A stretch of DNA of 43,447 nt, from NCBI GenBank assembly GCA_943332105.1, contig CALQOD010000011.1, positions 1-43,447 on the forward strand, written 5' to 3'. The notes under the pieces are model-generated. The model worked only from the letters and a program-made list of their open reading frames with translations, ran no database searches and was not told the origin of the DNA. The DNA comes from Chitinophaga pinensis (GTDB lineage Bacteria > Bacteroidota > Bacteroidia > AKYH767-A > OLB10). This document shows, one piece after another, positions 27,355 through 37,395 of this stretch (position 1 is its first letter; every line of letters begins with the position of its first letter). The position numbers and the translations under genes were made by a program.

Positions 27355-27358
27355 TAAT

Positions 27359-28207
27359 ATGAATCAATTATCAGTGCAATCTGTTCGAATTACAAAAGTT
27401 AATGAAATATCAGATCAGCTTAATGATGATATAATTGTAGTGGAAGAGCCTTTAGAAATTCGATTAGGTTACGGTCCTATGGAAATGCGCGACGAAACAA
27501 ATGTTTCAATTACTATGCGAACACCTGGAAATGATTTTGAATTAGCAACTGGTTTTTTATTTACAGAGGGCATAATCAAAAGTTATGAAGATATTTTATC
27601 GGTTAAGTACTGCACTAATCATCAAAAGGTAGCGCAACAATATAATATTGTTAGAGTCGAATTAAGGCCAGATATTGAATTCGAAGCTTCATCATTTAAT
27701 CGTAATTTTTATATGACATCTGCATGTGGTATATGTGGGAGAGCAAGTCTAGATGCAATTGCTATTCATTTCTCAAAGCCAGATTTAGATGATAAGTTAA
27801 AAGTGAATAAAGAAATCATTTTTACATTATCTGAAAAGTTAAAGCATAAGCAAACTATCTTTAATAATACTGGAGGTATTCATGCTGCTGCATTATTTGA
27901 ACTTAATGGCGAATTATTGCTAACTATGGAAGATGTGGGTCGTCATAACGCTTTAGATAAATTAATTGGAAGTTTGTTATCTTTAAACAAATTAAATATA
28001 GCAAAAGAAGCAGTTTTGTTTTTAAGTGGCCGTGCTAGTTTCGAGTTGATGCAAAAAGCAACTATGGCAGGAATAAAAATTGTTTGTGCCGTTGGGGCTC
28101 CATCTTCTTTAGCTGTTAATACAGCCGAAGAATTCGGAATCACCTTAATCGGCTTCCTGAGAACGGGTAGGTTTAATATTTATTCTCATCCTTTCAGAAT
28201 ACTTTAA
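27359..28207 (+). CDS. fdhD: Formate dehydrogenase accessory sulfurtransferase FdhD
   Basis: EEPLEIRLGYGPMEMRDETNVSITMRTPGNDFELATGFLFTEGII; TSACGICGRASLDAI; NNTGGIHAAALF; EDVGRHNALDKLIG. Confidence 0.92.
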   Translation: MNQLSVQSVRITKVNEISDQLNDDIIVVEEPLEIRLGYGPMEMRDETNVSITMRTPGNDFELATGFLFTEGIIKSYEDILSVKYCTNHQKVAQQYNIVRVELRPDIEFEASSFNRNFYMTSACGICGRASLDAIAIHFSKPDLDDKLKVNKEIIFTLSEKLKHKQTIFNNTGGIHAAALFELNGELLLTMEDVGRHNALDKLIGSLLSLNKLNIAKEAVLFLSGRASFELMQKATMAGIKIVCAVGAPSSLAVNTAEEFGITLIGFLRTGRFNIYSHPFRIL

Positions 28208-28214
28208 GCTTTTA

Positions 28215-28222
28215 TATCTTTG
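28215..28222 (+). promoter_or_regulatory. -7 box TATCTTTG upstream of 28241 gene
   Basis: TAnnTTTG match. Confidence 0.45.
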
Positions 28223-28240
28223 TAAGTCAATAACCTTATC

Positions 28241-28609
28241 ATGAAATTAAGAATTAAAGGAAACTCCATTCGTATTCGCGTATCAAAAACCGAAGTTTCT
28301 GATTTTGAAAAGAACGGCGAGCTAAACGAAGCGACTTTTTTTGGTACGAATCATTTTCATTATTGCATGAAGAAAACCAATGCTTCCTCAACGCTTTTCG
28401 CTGATTATCAAAATAACTTTATTACAGTTCATATTCCTGAAGAAATAGCAAACGAGTGGACCTCCACCGATCTGATTGGTTTTAACTATAAAATGCCGCT
28501 AGGAAATGATGAACATTTATTTCTTTTGGTAGAAAAAGATTTTGTTTGTATCGATAATACTTTTGAAGACCAAAGCGACAATTATCCAAATCCTAATGCA
28601 GTGTGTTAA
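28241..28609 (+). CDS. Small conserved-type hypothetical protein between fdhD and fdhF-like genes
   Basis: MKLRIKGNSIRIRVSKTEVSDFEKNGELNEATFFG...; intact ORF with TATCTTTG box upstream. Confidence 0.6.
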   Translation: MKLRIKGNSIRIRVSKTEVSDFEKNGELNEATFFGTNHFHYCMKKTNASSTLFADYQNNFITVHIPEEIANEWTSTDLIGFNYKMPLGNDEHLFLLVEKDFVCIDNTFEDQSDNYPNPNAVC

Positions 28610-28618
28610 TTAGCTTTT

Positions 28619-30937
28619 ATGTCTGAGTTTAACGATAATCATAACCACCCTAATCCAGAAAATCCAGAAAGGTTTACAGGCATTAAGCTAGATCACGCTC
28701 GTAATGCCGCCGCTGGTACTGAAGCTATACTTATTGCAGCGCAACATGTCTTATCCGAAATGGGTCCTTTGCGCGCTATGAAAGCTCTTTTTGCATTAAA
28801 TCAAAAAACGGGTTTTGATTGTCCGGGTTGCGCCTGGCCAGAACATGATAAACATCGCTCTAAACTAGGTGAATATTGTGAGAATGGAGTGAAAGCCATT
28901 GCGGAAGAAGCAACAACAAAAAAATTAACACCTGACTTTTTTAAAAGATATTCAGTAACACAATTATCAGCACTTGATGATTATACTATTGGCAAAAGCG
29001 GGCGTATTGCTCAACCGATGTATCTTCCTGAAGGCGCATCACATTATCAGCCTATATCCTGGTCGGAAGCATTTGCTAAGATTGCTTTTCACCTTAAAAA
29101 ATTAAATACCCCCGACGAAGCTGTTTTTTATACTTCAGGTCGTACAAGTAATGAGGCAGCTTTTTTATATCAGCTAATGATTCGCCAATATGGAACCAAT
29201 AATTTACCTGATTGCTCCAATATGTGTCACGAGAGCAGTGGTGTGGCGTTGAATGAATCAGTGGGGATAGGAAAGGGTTCTGTAACACTTGAAGATTTTT
29301 ATAAGACTGAAGTAATTATTATTCTTGGCCAAAATCCAGGTACTAATCATCCTCGTATGTTAAGTGCATTACAGGAAGCTAAATTAAATGGCGCTACAAT
29401 TATCTCTGTAAATCCTTTACCAGAATCAGGATTGATAAGTTTTAAAAATCCACAACAAATAAAAGGTGCATTAGGTATTAAAGCTAGACTCACTGATATT
29501 TTCTTACAAGTAAAAATAAATGGTGATATGGCTTTGCTTAAAGCCATCATCTTGCGTTTGCATGAGGAAGAATTAAAAGCACCGGGGACCGTTTATGATA
29601 ATGAATTTATCAAAAATAATACATCTAATTACGAAGCATTTATACAGCAGGTAAATAAATATTCGATTGAAGAATTGCTCGAACAAGCAGGTATTTCTCG
29701 TAAACAATTAGAGCAAACAGTAGAGGTTTTAAAATCCAAGAAAAAAATAATTGCTTGCTGGGCAATGGGTTTAACGCAGCATAAAAATGCGGTTGATACG
29801 ATTAAAGAAATTGTTAATTTATTGCTTGTTAAAGGTAGCATTGGTAAAGAGGGAGCGGGCACATGTCCTGTACGCGGACATAGTAATGTACAAGGAGATC
29901 GTACAATGGGCATCTATGAAAAGCCACCTCAAATATTCTTAGACAATATTGAGAAAGCTTTCGGATTTAAACCGCCTCAGCAACATGGATATGATGTAGT
30001 TGATTGTATACATGCTATGCATCAGGAAAAAGCAAAAGTTTTTATTGCTATGGGTGGTAATTTTTTATCAGCTACTCCTGATACAAAGTACACGGCGGAT
30101 GCGCTAAATAAATGTGACTTAACCGTTCAGATTTCAACTAAGCTCAATAGAAGTCATTTGATTACAGGTAAAGAAGCTATAATTCTTCCTGCTTTAGGTC
30201 GTAGCGATAAAGATATTTTAAATGGGGAAGAGCAATTTATTTCTTGCGAGAATTCGATGGGAGTTGTGCAGATGAGCAAAGGAAATCTTACGCCAGTAAG
30301 CCATGAACTAATGAGCGAGCCATCGATTGTTTGCGGTATGGCATCATCGTTATTTGGAGAGCATTCAGTTGTTGATTGGAAATTATTTACTAAGCATTAT
30401 GATTTTATTCGTGATGCAATCGAAAAAACGATTCCGGGTTTTGATAATTTTAATTCGCGCGTGCGTGAATTAGGCGGTTTCTATCTTCCGAATGGATCAC
30501 GTATAGGTAAGTTTAATACAATCACTGGTAAAGCTAATTTCAATGTTGCTGATGTAACCTTCCATCATCTAAAAAAAGATGAATTAGTTATGATGACCAT
30601 CCGAAGTCATGATCAGTTTAATACGACTATTTACGGATTAAACGACCGCTATCGTGGTATTACAAATGAACGACGTGTGATTTTTATGAATAAAAAAGAT
30701 ATTGCTGACTTAGGATTTAAAGCAGGTGATGTTGTTGATTTATTTAATCAATTTAATGCTGTTGAACGAGTAGCGAAGAAGTTTATCATTATCGAATATA
30801 ATATTCCTGAAAAATGTACCGCTACTTATTTTCCTGAGACGAATGTATTGGTGCCAATTGATAGTGTTGCAGAAAAAAGTAATACCCCCACTAGTAAGTA
30901 TATTGTTTTGAAACTACGTAAACATCAAGAGTTTTAA
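28619..30937 (+). CDS. FdhF/YdeP-family molybdopterin oxidoreductase
   Basis: FDCPGCAWPEHDKHRSKLGEYCENG; SGRTSNEAAFLYQLMIRQYGTNNLPDCSNMCHESSGVAL; IILGQNPGTNHPRML; RGHSNVQGDRTMGI; RSHDQFNTTIYGLNDRYRGI. Confidence 0.9.
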   Translation: MSEFNDNHNHPNPENPERFTGIKLDHARNAAAGTEAILIAAQHVLSEMGPLRAMKALFALNQKTGFDCPGCAWPEHDKHRSKLGEYCENGVKAIAEEATTKKLTPDFFKRYSVTQLSALDDYTIGKSGRIAQPMYLPEGASHYQPISWSEAFAKIAFHLKKLNTPDEAVFYTSGRTSNEAAFLYQLMIRQYGTNNLPDCSNMCHESSGVALNESVGIGKGSVTLEDFYKTEVIIILGQNPGTNHPRMLSALQEAKLNGATIISVNPLPESGLISFKNPQQIKGALGIKARLTDIFLQVKINGDMALLKAIILRLHEEELKAPGTVYDNEFIKNNTSNYEAFIQQVNKYSIEELLEQAGISRKQLEQTVEVLKSKKKIIACWAMGLTQHKNAVDTIKEIVNLLLVKGSIGKEGAGTCPVRGHSNVQGDRTMGIYEKPPQIFLDNIEKAFGFKPPQQHGYDVVDCIHAMHQEKAKVFIAMGGNFLSATPDTKYTADALNKCDLTVQISTKLNRSHLITGKEAIILPALGRSDKDILNGEEQFISCENSMGVVQMSKGNLTPVSHELMSEPSIVCGMASSLFGEHSVVDWKLFTKHYDFIRDAIEKTIPGFDNFNSRVRELGGFYLPNGSRIGKFNTITGKANFNVADVTFHHLKKDELVMMTIRSHDQFNTTIYGLNDRYRGITNERRVIFMNKKDIADLGFKAGDVVDLFNQFNAVERVAKKFIIIEYNIPEKCTATYFPETNVLVPIDSVAEKSNTPTSKYIVLKLRKHQEF

Positions 30938-30997
30938 TATCATATTGTTGATTTTCTATGCTGCTAAATATTTTTTTATAACTAATTTTTGATTCCG

Positions 30998-32446
30998 ATG
31001 ATTTCGTTTTTTGAATACTCTTTTGTGCATCCTTGGTTTTTTACTAATTATTCATTCTTGGCAGTGCTCGGTATTTTTTTGATGTTGTATTCTTTTTTTA
31101 AAACCGATTCGAAATGGCGAAAATTATTCGTAATAATTTTTAGTTTGTTTTTTTATTATAAATCTAGTGGGCCATTTTTATTGATTTTTATTTCCATGAT
31201 AATTGCTGATTACCAAATTGCAAAAGCAATTGAGAAGCTTGTTAATGAAAAGACAAGAAAATTGCTGTTAGTAGTCTCGATTTTATTTAGTTTATCTTTC
31301 CTATTTTATTTTAAATATTCGTTTTTTTTTCTTGACATCGTCAATGATTTTTATAATTCAGGATTTCAGATAGAAAAGTTGTTTCTGCCGATAGGGATTT
31401 CATTTTATACTTTTCAATCTATAAGTTATATTGTCGATGTATATCATCGTAAAATTAGTTCCACTAGGAATTTTATCGATTACGCTTTTTACATGACATT
31501 CTTTCCACATCTTGTTGCAGGTCCTATAGTTCGTGCGCGTGATTTTATTCCTCAGATTAATAAGCCGCTTTCGGTTGATACATTTATAATGAAATCGGCC
31601 TTATTTAGAATAATTATAGGTCTCTCTAAAAAAGTCATTATTGCAGACTATCTCGCAAGGTATGTTGATATGGTTCATGCTTCTCCTGGGGCTTATTCAG
31701 GTATTGAAAATTTATTGGCTATGTATGGGTATGCGTGTCAGATTTATTTTGATTTTTCTGGTTATTCAGATATTGCAATAGGTATTGCGCTGTTAATGGG
31801 CTATCAATTAAAGGAGAACTTTAGTAATCCTTATCAAGCACATTCAATTTCTGAATTTTGGCGTCGTTGGCATATTTCATTAAGTACTTGGCTTCGTGAT
31901 TATATTTATATTCCATTGGGTGGTAATAGGTATGGGCTTTTTAAAACATATCTTTTTTTAATGATTACAATGACGATAGGTGGCTTGTGGCATGGTGCAT
32001 CTTGGTGTTTCGTTGTTTGGGGAATGGGTCATGGCTTAGTGCTTGTTTTTCATAAATTATTATTTAATAAAAATTCTAGCTCAATTAAAGGAAGTAAGTG
32101 GTTTAATTTATTTGGAATTCTTATTACTTTTCATTTTGTTTCATTAATGTGGGTGTTTTTTAGAGCAAATGATTTTAAAGATGCATTTACAATTTTTAAT
32201 CAAATAATATTTAAGACAAATGCATTAGATTTGATTGGTTTTATAGTTGATCGGACAGGATTGTTTTTGATGTTAATTATTGGACTAGTTGTTATTTTTA
32301 TTCCTTCATTTGTTAAAATAACAATGGAAAAATATTTTAATAAATTACCTTTATTGATTATTGCTATTATAATGGTTTTGTTTTTTCAAATTGTACTTCA
32401 ACTTAAACTCGCAGAAATAGCACCCTTTATCTATTTTCAATTTTAG
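30998..32446 (+). CDS. MBOAT-family O-acyltransferase (AlgI-like)
   Basis: Start revised to ATG 30998; PIGISFYTFQSISYIVDVYH, FFPHLVAGPIVRARDFIPQI, FSGYSDIAIGIALLMGYQLKENFSNPY, EFWRRWHISLSTWLRDYIYIPLGGNR, GGLWHGASWCFVVWGMGHG. Confidence 0.93.
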   Translation: MISFFEYSFVHPWFFTNYSFLAVLGIFLMLYSFFKTDSKWRKLFVIIFSLFFYYKSSGPFLLIFISMIIADYQIAKAIEKLVNEKTRKLLLVVSILFSLSFLFYFKYSFFFLDIVNDFYNSGFQIEKLFLPIGISFYTFQSISYIVDVYHRKISSTRNFIDYAFYMTFFPHLVAGPIVRARDFIPQINKPLSVDTFIMKSALFRIIIGLSKKVIIADYLARYVDMVHASPGAYSGIENLLAMYGYACQIYFDFSGYSDIAIGIALLMGYQLKENFSNPYQAHSISEFWRRWHISLSTWLRDYIYIPLGGNRYGLFKTYLFLMITMTIGGLWHGASWCFVVWGMGHGLVLVFHKLLFNKNSSSIKGSKWFNLFGILITFHFVSLMWVFFRANDFKDAFTIFNQIIFKTNALDLIGFIVDRTGLFLMLIIGLVVIFIPSFVKITMEKYFNKLPLLIIAIIMVLFFQIVLQLKLAEIAPFIYFQF

Positions 32447-32447
32447 T

Positions 32448-33749
32448 ATGAGAAAAAATATAAGTATTACTTTTATTTTTATTGTTTTATTTTGTTTAAT
32501 CAAAACAAATACATTCAGCCAGTCTGATTCATGCTATGTTGATACTCTTTGCCATGATGAAAATATAATTGAAAATATTGAAGCACTTCAGAACTTTTAT
32601 ATGAAACTAAATTCTCATTTGGAAAACCCTAAACAAATTAGTATTTTGCATTTAGGTGATTCACATATTGAAATGGGATATTTTGTAGAGGAAGTACGTA
32701 GTTGTTTTAAAGTTAATTTTGGATTAGCAGGATTTGGAATGCTATTCCCCTATCAATTAGCGAAATCTGTTCCTTATTTTGTCCAAACCAAAACTACCAA
32801 AGGTGCATGGAATGGCAAATGTTATTTGAAAGCAGAAAGTGATTTTAAGTTTGGGATTGCTGGTTTTACAATCATGACAATGAATAAAGAGGCTGAATTT
32901 GAAATGCAAGCACTTAAATGTGATACATCTATTATTTCAGGTAATAAAGTTGTGGTTTATTCTTCTTCTAATGAAGCTAGTACTATAAATGTATGTGGTA
33001 TGAACTATCCCTTGGATAGTATAAGTAAATTAGACCCTGTTGAAATTGAATCTGAAAAAATTGTGGTTGATGATTTTCAATATAGAAAAACTACTTTTTA
33101 TTTTAATCAACCAATAAATAAATTGATTTTTTCAGTCAGTCAGTCCATAGATAGTATTCCTTTTTTTATTAGTGGTATTCAACTTACCAATCATGAACAA
33201 CCGGGAATCGTATACCATAATTGCGGTGTAGTGGGGGCAACATTTAAACAGCTTAGTAAAAATGCTAGTTTGTCAATTTCACAGATGTTAGATATCAATC
33301 CGGATTTGATCATTTTTTCTTATGGGTCTAATGAGGCTTATGAACCTGATTTTATTTCTAATGATTATTATTTAGCAGTTATCGATTATATCCAACGGGT
33401 AAAAAAAACGTTGCCTAAAGCAGCAATTATTTTAACTACACCGCCTGACACGAGATCTAATGGCAGATTCCCAATTAATAATATGGAGATATGCAATGTA
33501 TTAAAGCAGATAGCTAAAGAACAGAATTTAGCACTGTGGAATTTACATGATCAAATGGGTGGAGCGGGATCTATGATAAAATGGTTCAATAAGGGGTTGG
33601 CATCAAAAGATAAATTGCATTTTAAAAAAATAGGTTATGAATTGCAAGCTAAGATGTTTATGTATGCATTATTAAATGGATTTAAAAAGTTCAATAATTT
33701 AAACAAGGATTTAATTATTCCTGCTTATTCGGATTTTTATAAAAATTAA
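32448..33749 (+). CDS. SGNH/GDSL-type hydrolase, secreted
   Basis: Signal peptide; LHLGDSHIEMGYF; GVVGATF; SYGSNEAY; NLHDQMGGAGSMIKWFNKGLASKDKLHFKKIGYELQAKMF. Confidence 0.82.
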   Translation: MRKNISITFIFIVLFCLIKTNTFSQSDSCYVDTLCHDENIIENIEALQNFYMKLNSHLENPKQISILHLGDSHIEMGYFVEEVRSCFKVNFGLAGFGMLFPYQLAKSVPYFVQTKTTKGAWNGKCYLKAESDFKFGIAGFTIMTMNKEAEFEMQALKCDTSIISGNKVVVYSSSNEASTINVCGMNYPLDSISKLDPVEIESEKIVVDDFQYRKTTFYFNQPINKLIFSVSQSIDSIPFFISGIQLTNHEQPGIVYHNCGVVGATFKQLSKNASLSISQMLDINPDLIIFSYGSNEAYEPDFISNDYYLAVIDYIQRVKKTLPKAAIILTTPPDTRSNGRFPINNMEICNVLKQIAKEQNLALWNLHDQMGGAGSMIKWFNKGLASKDKLHFKKIGYELQAKMFMYALLNGFKKFNNLNKDLIIPAYSDFYKN

Positions 33750-33752
33750 TTC

Positions 33753-34619
33753 GTGAAAAAACACTTTACCAATACTATTTTTATTGCTGGATTTTTATTT
33801 TCAGTTATCATGTTTTTGTTTTTCATTTATGCGAACTGCAATTGTCAGTTTAATTTATTTAATTTAGATTTAGTTAAAAGCAATGAATTACTAATCACAG
33901 ATTTTAAGCATAAGAAAAAAACGAAGTACCAAAAGATAAAAAAGCAAGTTGATAATATTGTTCAAGCGAAAGTTGACACCACGCATAAAAGATTTTTACT
34001 AGTTGGTGATAGCCAGGTGGGAGGATTGATGTATCCATTTTATAATTATTGTAAATATAATGGGCATGATTTGGCTTTAGCTTTAGTTTGTAATAGTGCT
34101 CGAGATGTTACTTTTGCAAATAATGATACGCTGAAATTATTAATTGAAAAATACAAGCCTGATCATATTGTATTGGTTGTTGGTTTAAATCAAGTGTTTC
34201 AAGATAGATTCTCAAAATCGGAGCTGGCTATTGAAAAAATACTATCAACTTTTAACGGCATACCTTATAGTTGGGTTGGTCCTGCAAGCTGGATTCCTGA
34301 TAATGGTATTACTGAGTGCTATCGAAATAATTTAGATGTTGGTTGTTTTTATGCTTCTGATAAATTAATTCTTGATAGAGGCAATGATGGTCGTCATCCT
34401 TCGCCATCAGCTTATTATATTTGGATGGATAGTATTGCTCAGTGGATGCAGAATGAATCAATATATCATATTAAAATGCAAAAGCCACTTCAATTTAATG
34501 CTAATTATGCATTTACGCATCGCTCTTTTAATGCAGGTAGGGTAAAGAAAGATCCCATCACTAAGATTGCTATTGATACGAGTTCAGTGAAAGTTATTAT
34601 CGATTCTTTAGGTAATTAA
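33753..34619 (+). CDS. Second SGNH-like protein of the acyltransferase operon
   Basis: LLVGDSQVGGLMYPF; LVVGLNQVF; GNDGRHPSPSAYYIWMDSIAQWM; N-terminal TM; GTG start. Confidence 0.75.
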   Translation: MKKHFTNTIFIAGFLFSVIMFLFFIYANCNCQFNLFNLDLVKSNELLITDFKHKKKTKYQKIKKQVDNIVQAKVDTTHKRFLLVGDSQVGGLMYPFYNYCKYNGHDLALALVCNSARDVTFANNDTLKLLIEKYKPDHIVLVVGLNQVFQDRFSKSELAIEKILSTFNGIPYSWVGPASWIPDNGITECYRNNLDVGCFYASDKLILDRGNDGRHPSPSAYYIWMDSIAQWMQNESIYHIKMQKPLQFNANYAFTHRSFNAGRVKKDPITKIAIDTSSVKVIIDSLGN

Positions 34620-34881
34620 ATTAAACTATTGCTAATTTAATTTTCAGCATAATCATTTGGGTCATCTAAAATATCGATTTGGTTAATGAGGTGCTAATTA
34701 TACTTTGTTGCAGGCTATGATAAATATTTTTTATTTGGTTTACGGTCGCATTCTTAACAGAAGTGGATTAGTTGCAATATAGATGCGTGAAACGGTTTTG
34801 TATATTTATTTAAACATTAAGGATGGATTATTCGTTGGCAGACAAATACAATGCCTTTAGAAAAAATATAATTTTATTGGC

Positions 34882-34889
34882 TAAATTTG
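34882..34889 (+). promoter_or_regulatory. -7 box TAAATTTG, 4 nt before ATG 34894
   Basis: TAnnTTTG match. Confidence 0.5.
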
Positions 34890-34893
34890 CGAT

Positions 34894-35214
34894 ATGAATT
34901 TTGATGAATTAGAACAACAACTTTCGTCATTGGGTAAATATACTTTTTCAGATCGGAAAGGAATACGATCTTATAAATTTAAAGGTGCTGTTTTTTTAAC
35001 GATTAATAGAAGAGCGTTTCGTATTTGTTTAAGATTGCCGGCTGTCGAACAAAGTATTTTTATTGATTTTGCTCCCGATATTATTTGGAAAGTACCTAAC
35101 CAATGGGGGAATTATGGATGGACATTATTTAGTATTGAAAAGTTGGAGTTGGAGATTGTAAAGGAAGGGGTAATTGCCGCAATGAATTTTGTTTTAATTA
35201 GAAAACAAAGTTAA
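34894..35214 (+). CDS. Small hypothetical protein, MmcQ/YjbR-like by impression
   Basis: AVEQSIFIDFAPDIIWKVPNQWGNYGWTLFSIEKLELEIVKEGVIAAMNFV. Confidence 0.45.
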   Translation: MNFDELEQQLSSLGKYTFSDRKGIRSYKFKGAVFLTINRRAFRICLRLPAVEQSIFIDFAPDIIWKVPNQWGNYGWTLFSIEKLELEIVKEGVIAAMNFVLIRKQS

Positions 35215-35417
35215 TTTGCTCCCTAGGCTTTGGGATGAACTATTTTTTCTATGTGCTAATTTGAAAATGAAAAAACATTGCCTTCTTAAAATATTTATGA
35301 ATTCTACCTTAAAGTGCGATATACAGGATTATATAATCACATACATACTGATTAGGATTAAAAAATAAGATTCGATTTCAAAGGGGGCCACCACTCCTCC
35401 GCCCCAAAAGCAAAATT

Positions 35418-35505
35418 AGTGAGTACAAATTAAGTATTCGGTTGATAAACGTTTATATCCATTTACAAATGTTTACCTCTATTTGCGAATGTTGATTTAC
35501 TCACT
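35418..35505. repeat. Inverted repeat AGTGAGTA...TACTCACT enclosing three 20-bp-phased iteron-like repeats
   Basis: AGTGAGTA 35418-35425 and TACTCACT 35498-35505; AAACGTTTA 35447, AAATGTTTA 35467, GAATGTTGA 35487; 12-bp palindrome ATAAACGTTTAT 35445-35456. Confidence 0.6.
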
Positions 35506-35506
35506 G

Positions 35507-36319
35507 TTAATTTCCTTTCCAGACTTTACAACCTTCGAAATTAAAATCAAGTAAATTTCCTTTATCAAATATTCCAAAAACAGCTGCTCCACTTCCGCTC
35601 ATACTCGCATAATGGGCTCCTGCTTCATATAACTGATTCTTGATTTCACCAATTCGAGGATAATGTTTAATTATAGGTGTTTCAAAATCGTTAATTAAAT
35701 AATTTCTCCAGTCACTGATGGGTAATTGTATGATTTCTGAAATTGATGTAATAGGCTGTTGAGGTGTAACCCAACTATAAGCATCAGCAGTTCCAACAGA
35801 AATATTATTTGGCATAACAATCACAATGTGATAGCTCGATAAATCCATTGCAATAGGGGTTAAAATTTCTCCACGGCCAGTCGCTAAGCAAGGCCTCGAT
35901 TCGATAAAAAAGGGACAATCACTGCCTAATTGTGCAGCATATTCCTTCAGTTTTTGTACGCTAATGCCAAGATTAAACTTCGAATTAAGCAGATTTAGCA
36001 TAAATGCAGCATCCGAAGAGCCTCCGCCTAAGCCAGCCCCCATAGGTAATAATTTATGTAAATGTACCTGAATTGGTGGAAGTTGATGGTCTGATTTGAT
36101 AAGCTGCCAGGCTCTATAAATCAAGTTCGATTGAAGGCTACCTGATATACTTAAACCGCTGATTTTCATATCAAAAGCGTCCTTTATGCCCTCGTTAACT
36201 TCTAATATATCCTTCCAAAAAATAGGGTAAAAAACCGTCTCAATATCATGAAATAAATCTTTTCGCTTTCGAACTACATGAAGCCCTAAATTTATTTTAC
36301 AATGTGGGTATACAATCAT
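35507..36319 (-). CDS. ispE: 4-diphosphocytidyl-2-C-methyl-D-erythritol kinase
   Basis: KINLGLHVVRKRKDLFHDIETVFYPI; LPMGAGLGGGSSDAAFMLNLLN; SMSGSGAAVFGIF. Confidence 0.93.
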   Translation of the reverse strand: MIVYPHCKINLGLHVVRKRKDLFHDIETVFYPIFWKDILEVNEGIKDAFDMKISGLSISGSLQSNLIYRAWQLIKSDHQLPPIQVHLHKLLPMGAGLGGGSSDAAFMLNLLNSKFNLGISVQKLKEYAAQLGSDCPFFIESRPCLATGRGEILTPIAMDLSSYHIVIVMPNNISVGTADAYSWVTPQQPITSISEIIQLPISDWRNYLINDFETPIIKHYPRIGEIKNQLYEAGAHYASMSGSGAAVFGIFDKGNLLDFNFEGCKVWKGN

Positions 36320-36377
36320 ATTTCAGAATCTTGAACAAAGTTTCACCATGCGAATCTACTTTTTTTTTATTTTCAGA

Positions 36378-36385
36378 TATCTTTG
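36378..36385 (+). promoter_or_regulatory. -7 box TATCTTTG upstream of accA
   Basis: TAnnTTTG match. Confidence 0.5.
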
Positions 36386-36408
36386 CGAAGAAATAAAAAT
36401 ATTAAATC

Positions 36409-37371
36409 ATGGGTACAACGTTGATGGATTTTGAGAAACCGCTTGAAGAATTACATGATCAGTTAACAAAAGCGAGGCAGCTTCAAGAGAAGGGAAAAGT
36501 TAATGTTAAATCTGCAATAAAGGATCTTGAAGAAAAGATAGCAAAAACCAAATTAGAGATTTATTCTAATCTTACGCCATGGCAGCGTGTTCAATTATCA
36601 CGTCATCCGGATCGACCTTATACATTGGATTATATTAATGCAATGACTGATGGTAATTTCATGGAGCTTTTTGGTGATCGTCAGGTGAAAGATGACAAAG
36701 CCATGATTGGTGGTTTTGGAGATATTGACGGACAAACTGTAATGTTTGTCGGTCAGCAAAAAGGGAATAATACCAAGCAGCGTCAGTATCGTAATTTCGG
36801 AATGCCTAACCCAGAAGGTTATCGAAAAGCTCTTCGCTTGTTTAAATTAGCAGAGAAGTTCAATAAGCCAATCGTTACGCTCATAGACACTCCCGGTGCT
36901 TATCCTGGATTAGAAGCAGAAGAACGAGGACAGGGTGAAGCAATTGCACGCAATCTTTATGAAATGTCAATATTAAAAGTTCCAGTGATTTGTATTATCA
37001 TTGGAGAAGGTGCTTCTGGTGGTGCTTTAGGCATTGGCATTGGCGATAAGGTTTTAATGCTGGAGAATACGTGGTACTCAGTGATCTCTCCTGAGTCTTG
37101 TTCAAGTATTCTTTGGCGGAATTGGAATAATAAGGAAAGAGCCGCAGAAGCATTGAAATTAACTGCAATAGATATGAATGGTTTGCATCTAATAGATGGT
37201 ATTATTAAAGAACCATTGGGAGGGGCGCATGTCAATCCCGCTGAGGTTTTTGAAACAGTAAAATTGGAAATCATTAAACATCTGACTGATTTAAATAAAT
37301 TAACACCAACAGATAGAGTTAACCAGCGAATCGAGAAATTCTGCTCGATGGGTGTATATAAAAATGATTAA
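36409..37371 (+). CDS. accA: Acetyl-CoA carboxylase carboxyltransferase subunit alpha
   Basis: [79 protein letters not shown]. Confidence 0.95.
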   Translation: MGTTLMDFEKPLEELHDQLTKARQLQEKGKVNVKSAIKDLEEKIAKTKLEIYSNLTPWQRVQLSRHPDRPYTLDYINAMTDGNFMELFGDRQVKDDKAMIGGFGDIDGQTVMFVGQQKGNNTKQRQYRNFGMPNPEGYRKALRLFKLAEKFNKPIVTLIDTPGAYPGLEAEERGQGEAIARNLYEMSILKVPVICIIIGEGASGGALGIGIGDKVLMLENTWYSVISPESCSSILWRNWNNKERAAEALKLTAIDMNGLHLIDGIIKEPLGGAHVNPAEVFETVKLEIIKHLTDLNKLTPTDRVNQRIEKFCSMGVYKND

Positions 37372-37395
37372 TGATTAATTATTTTATTAAATTAC

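Noticed and set aside
29094-29913. Three reverse ORFs (64, 67, 94 aa) inside the FdhF-like gene
   Set aside because: Antisense shadows of a strongly recognised oxidoreductase.
36957-37274. 105-aa reverse ORF inside accA
   Set aside because: Antisense shadow of a housekeeping gene.
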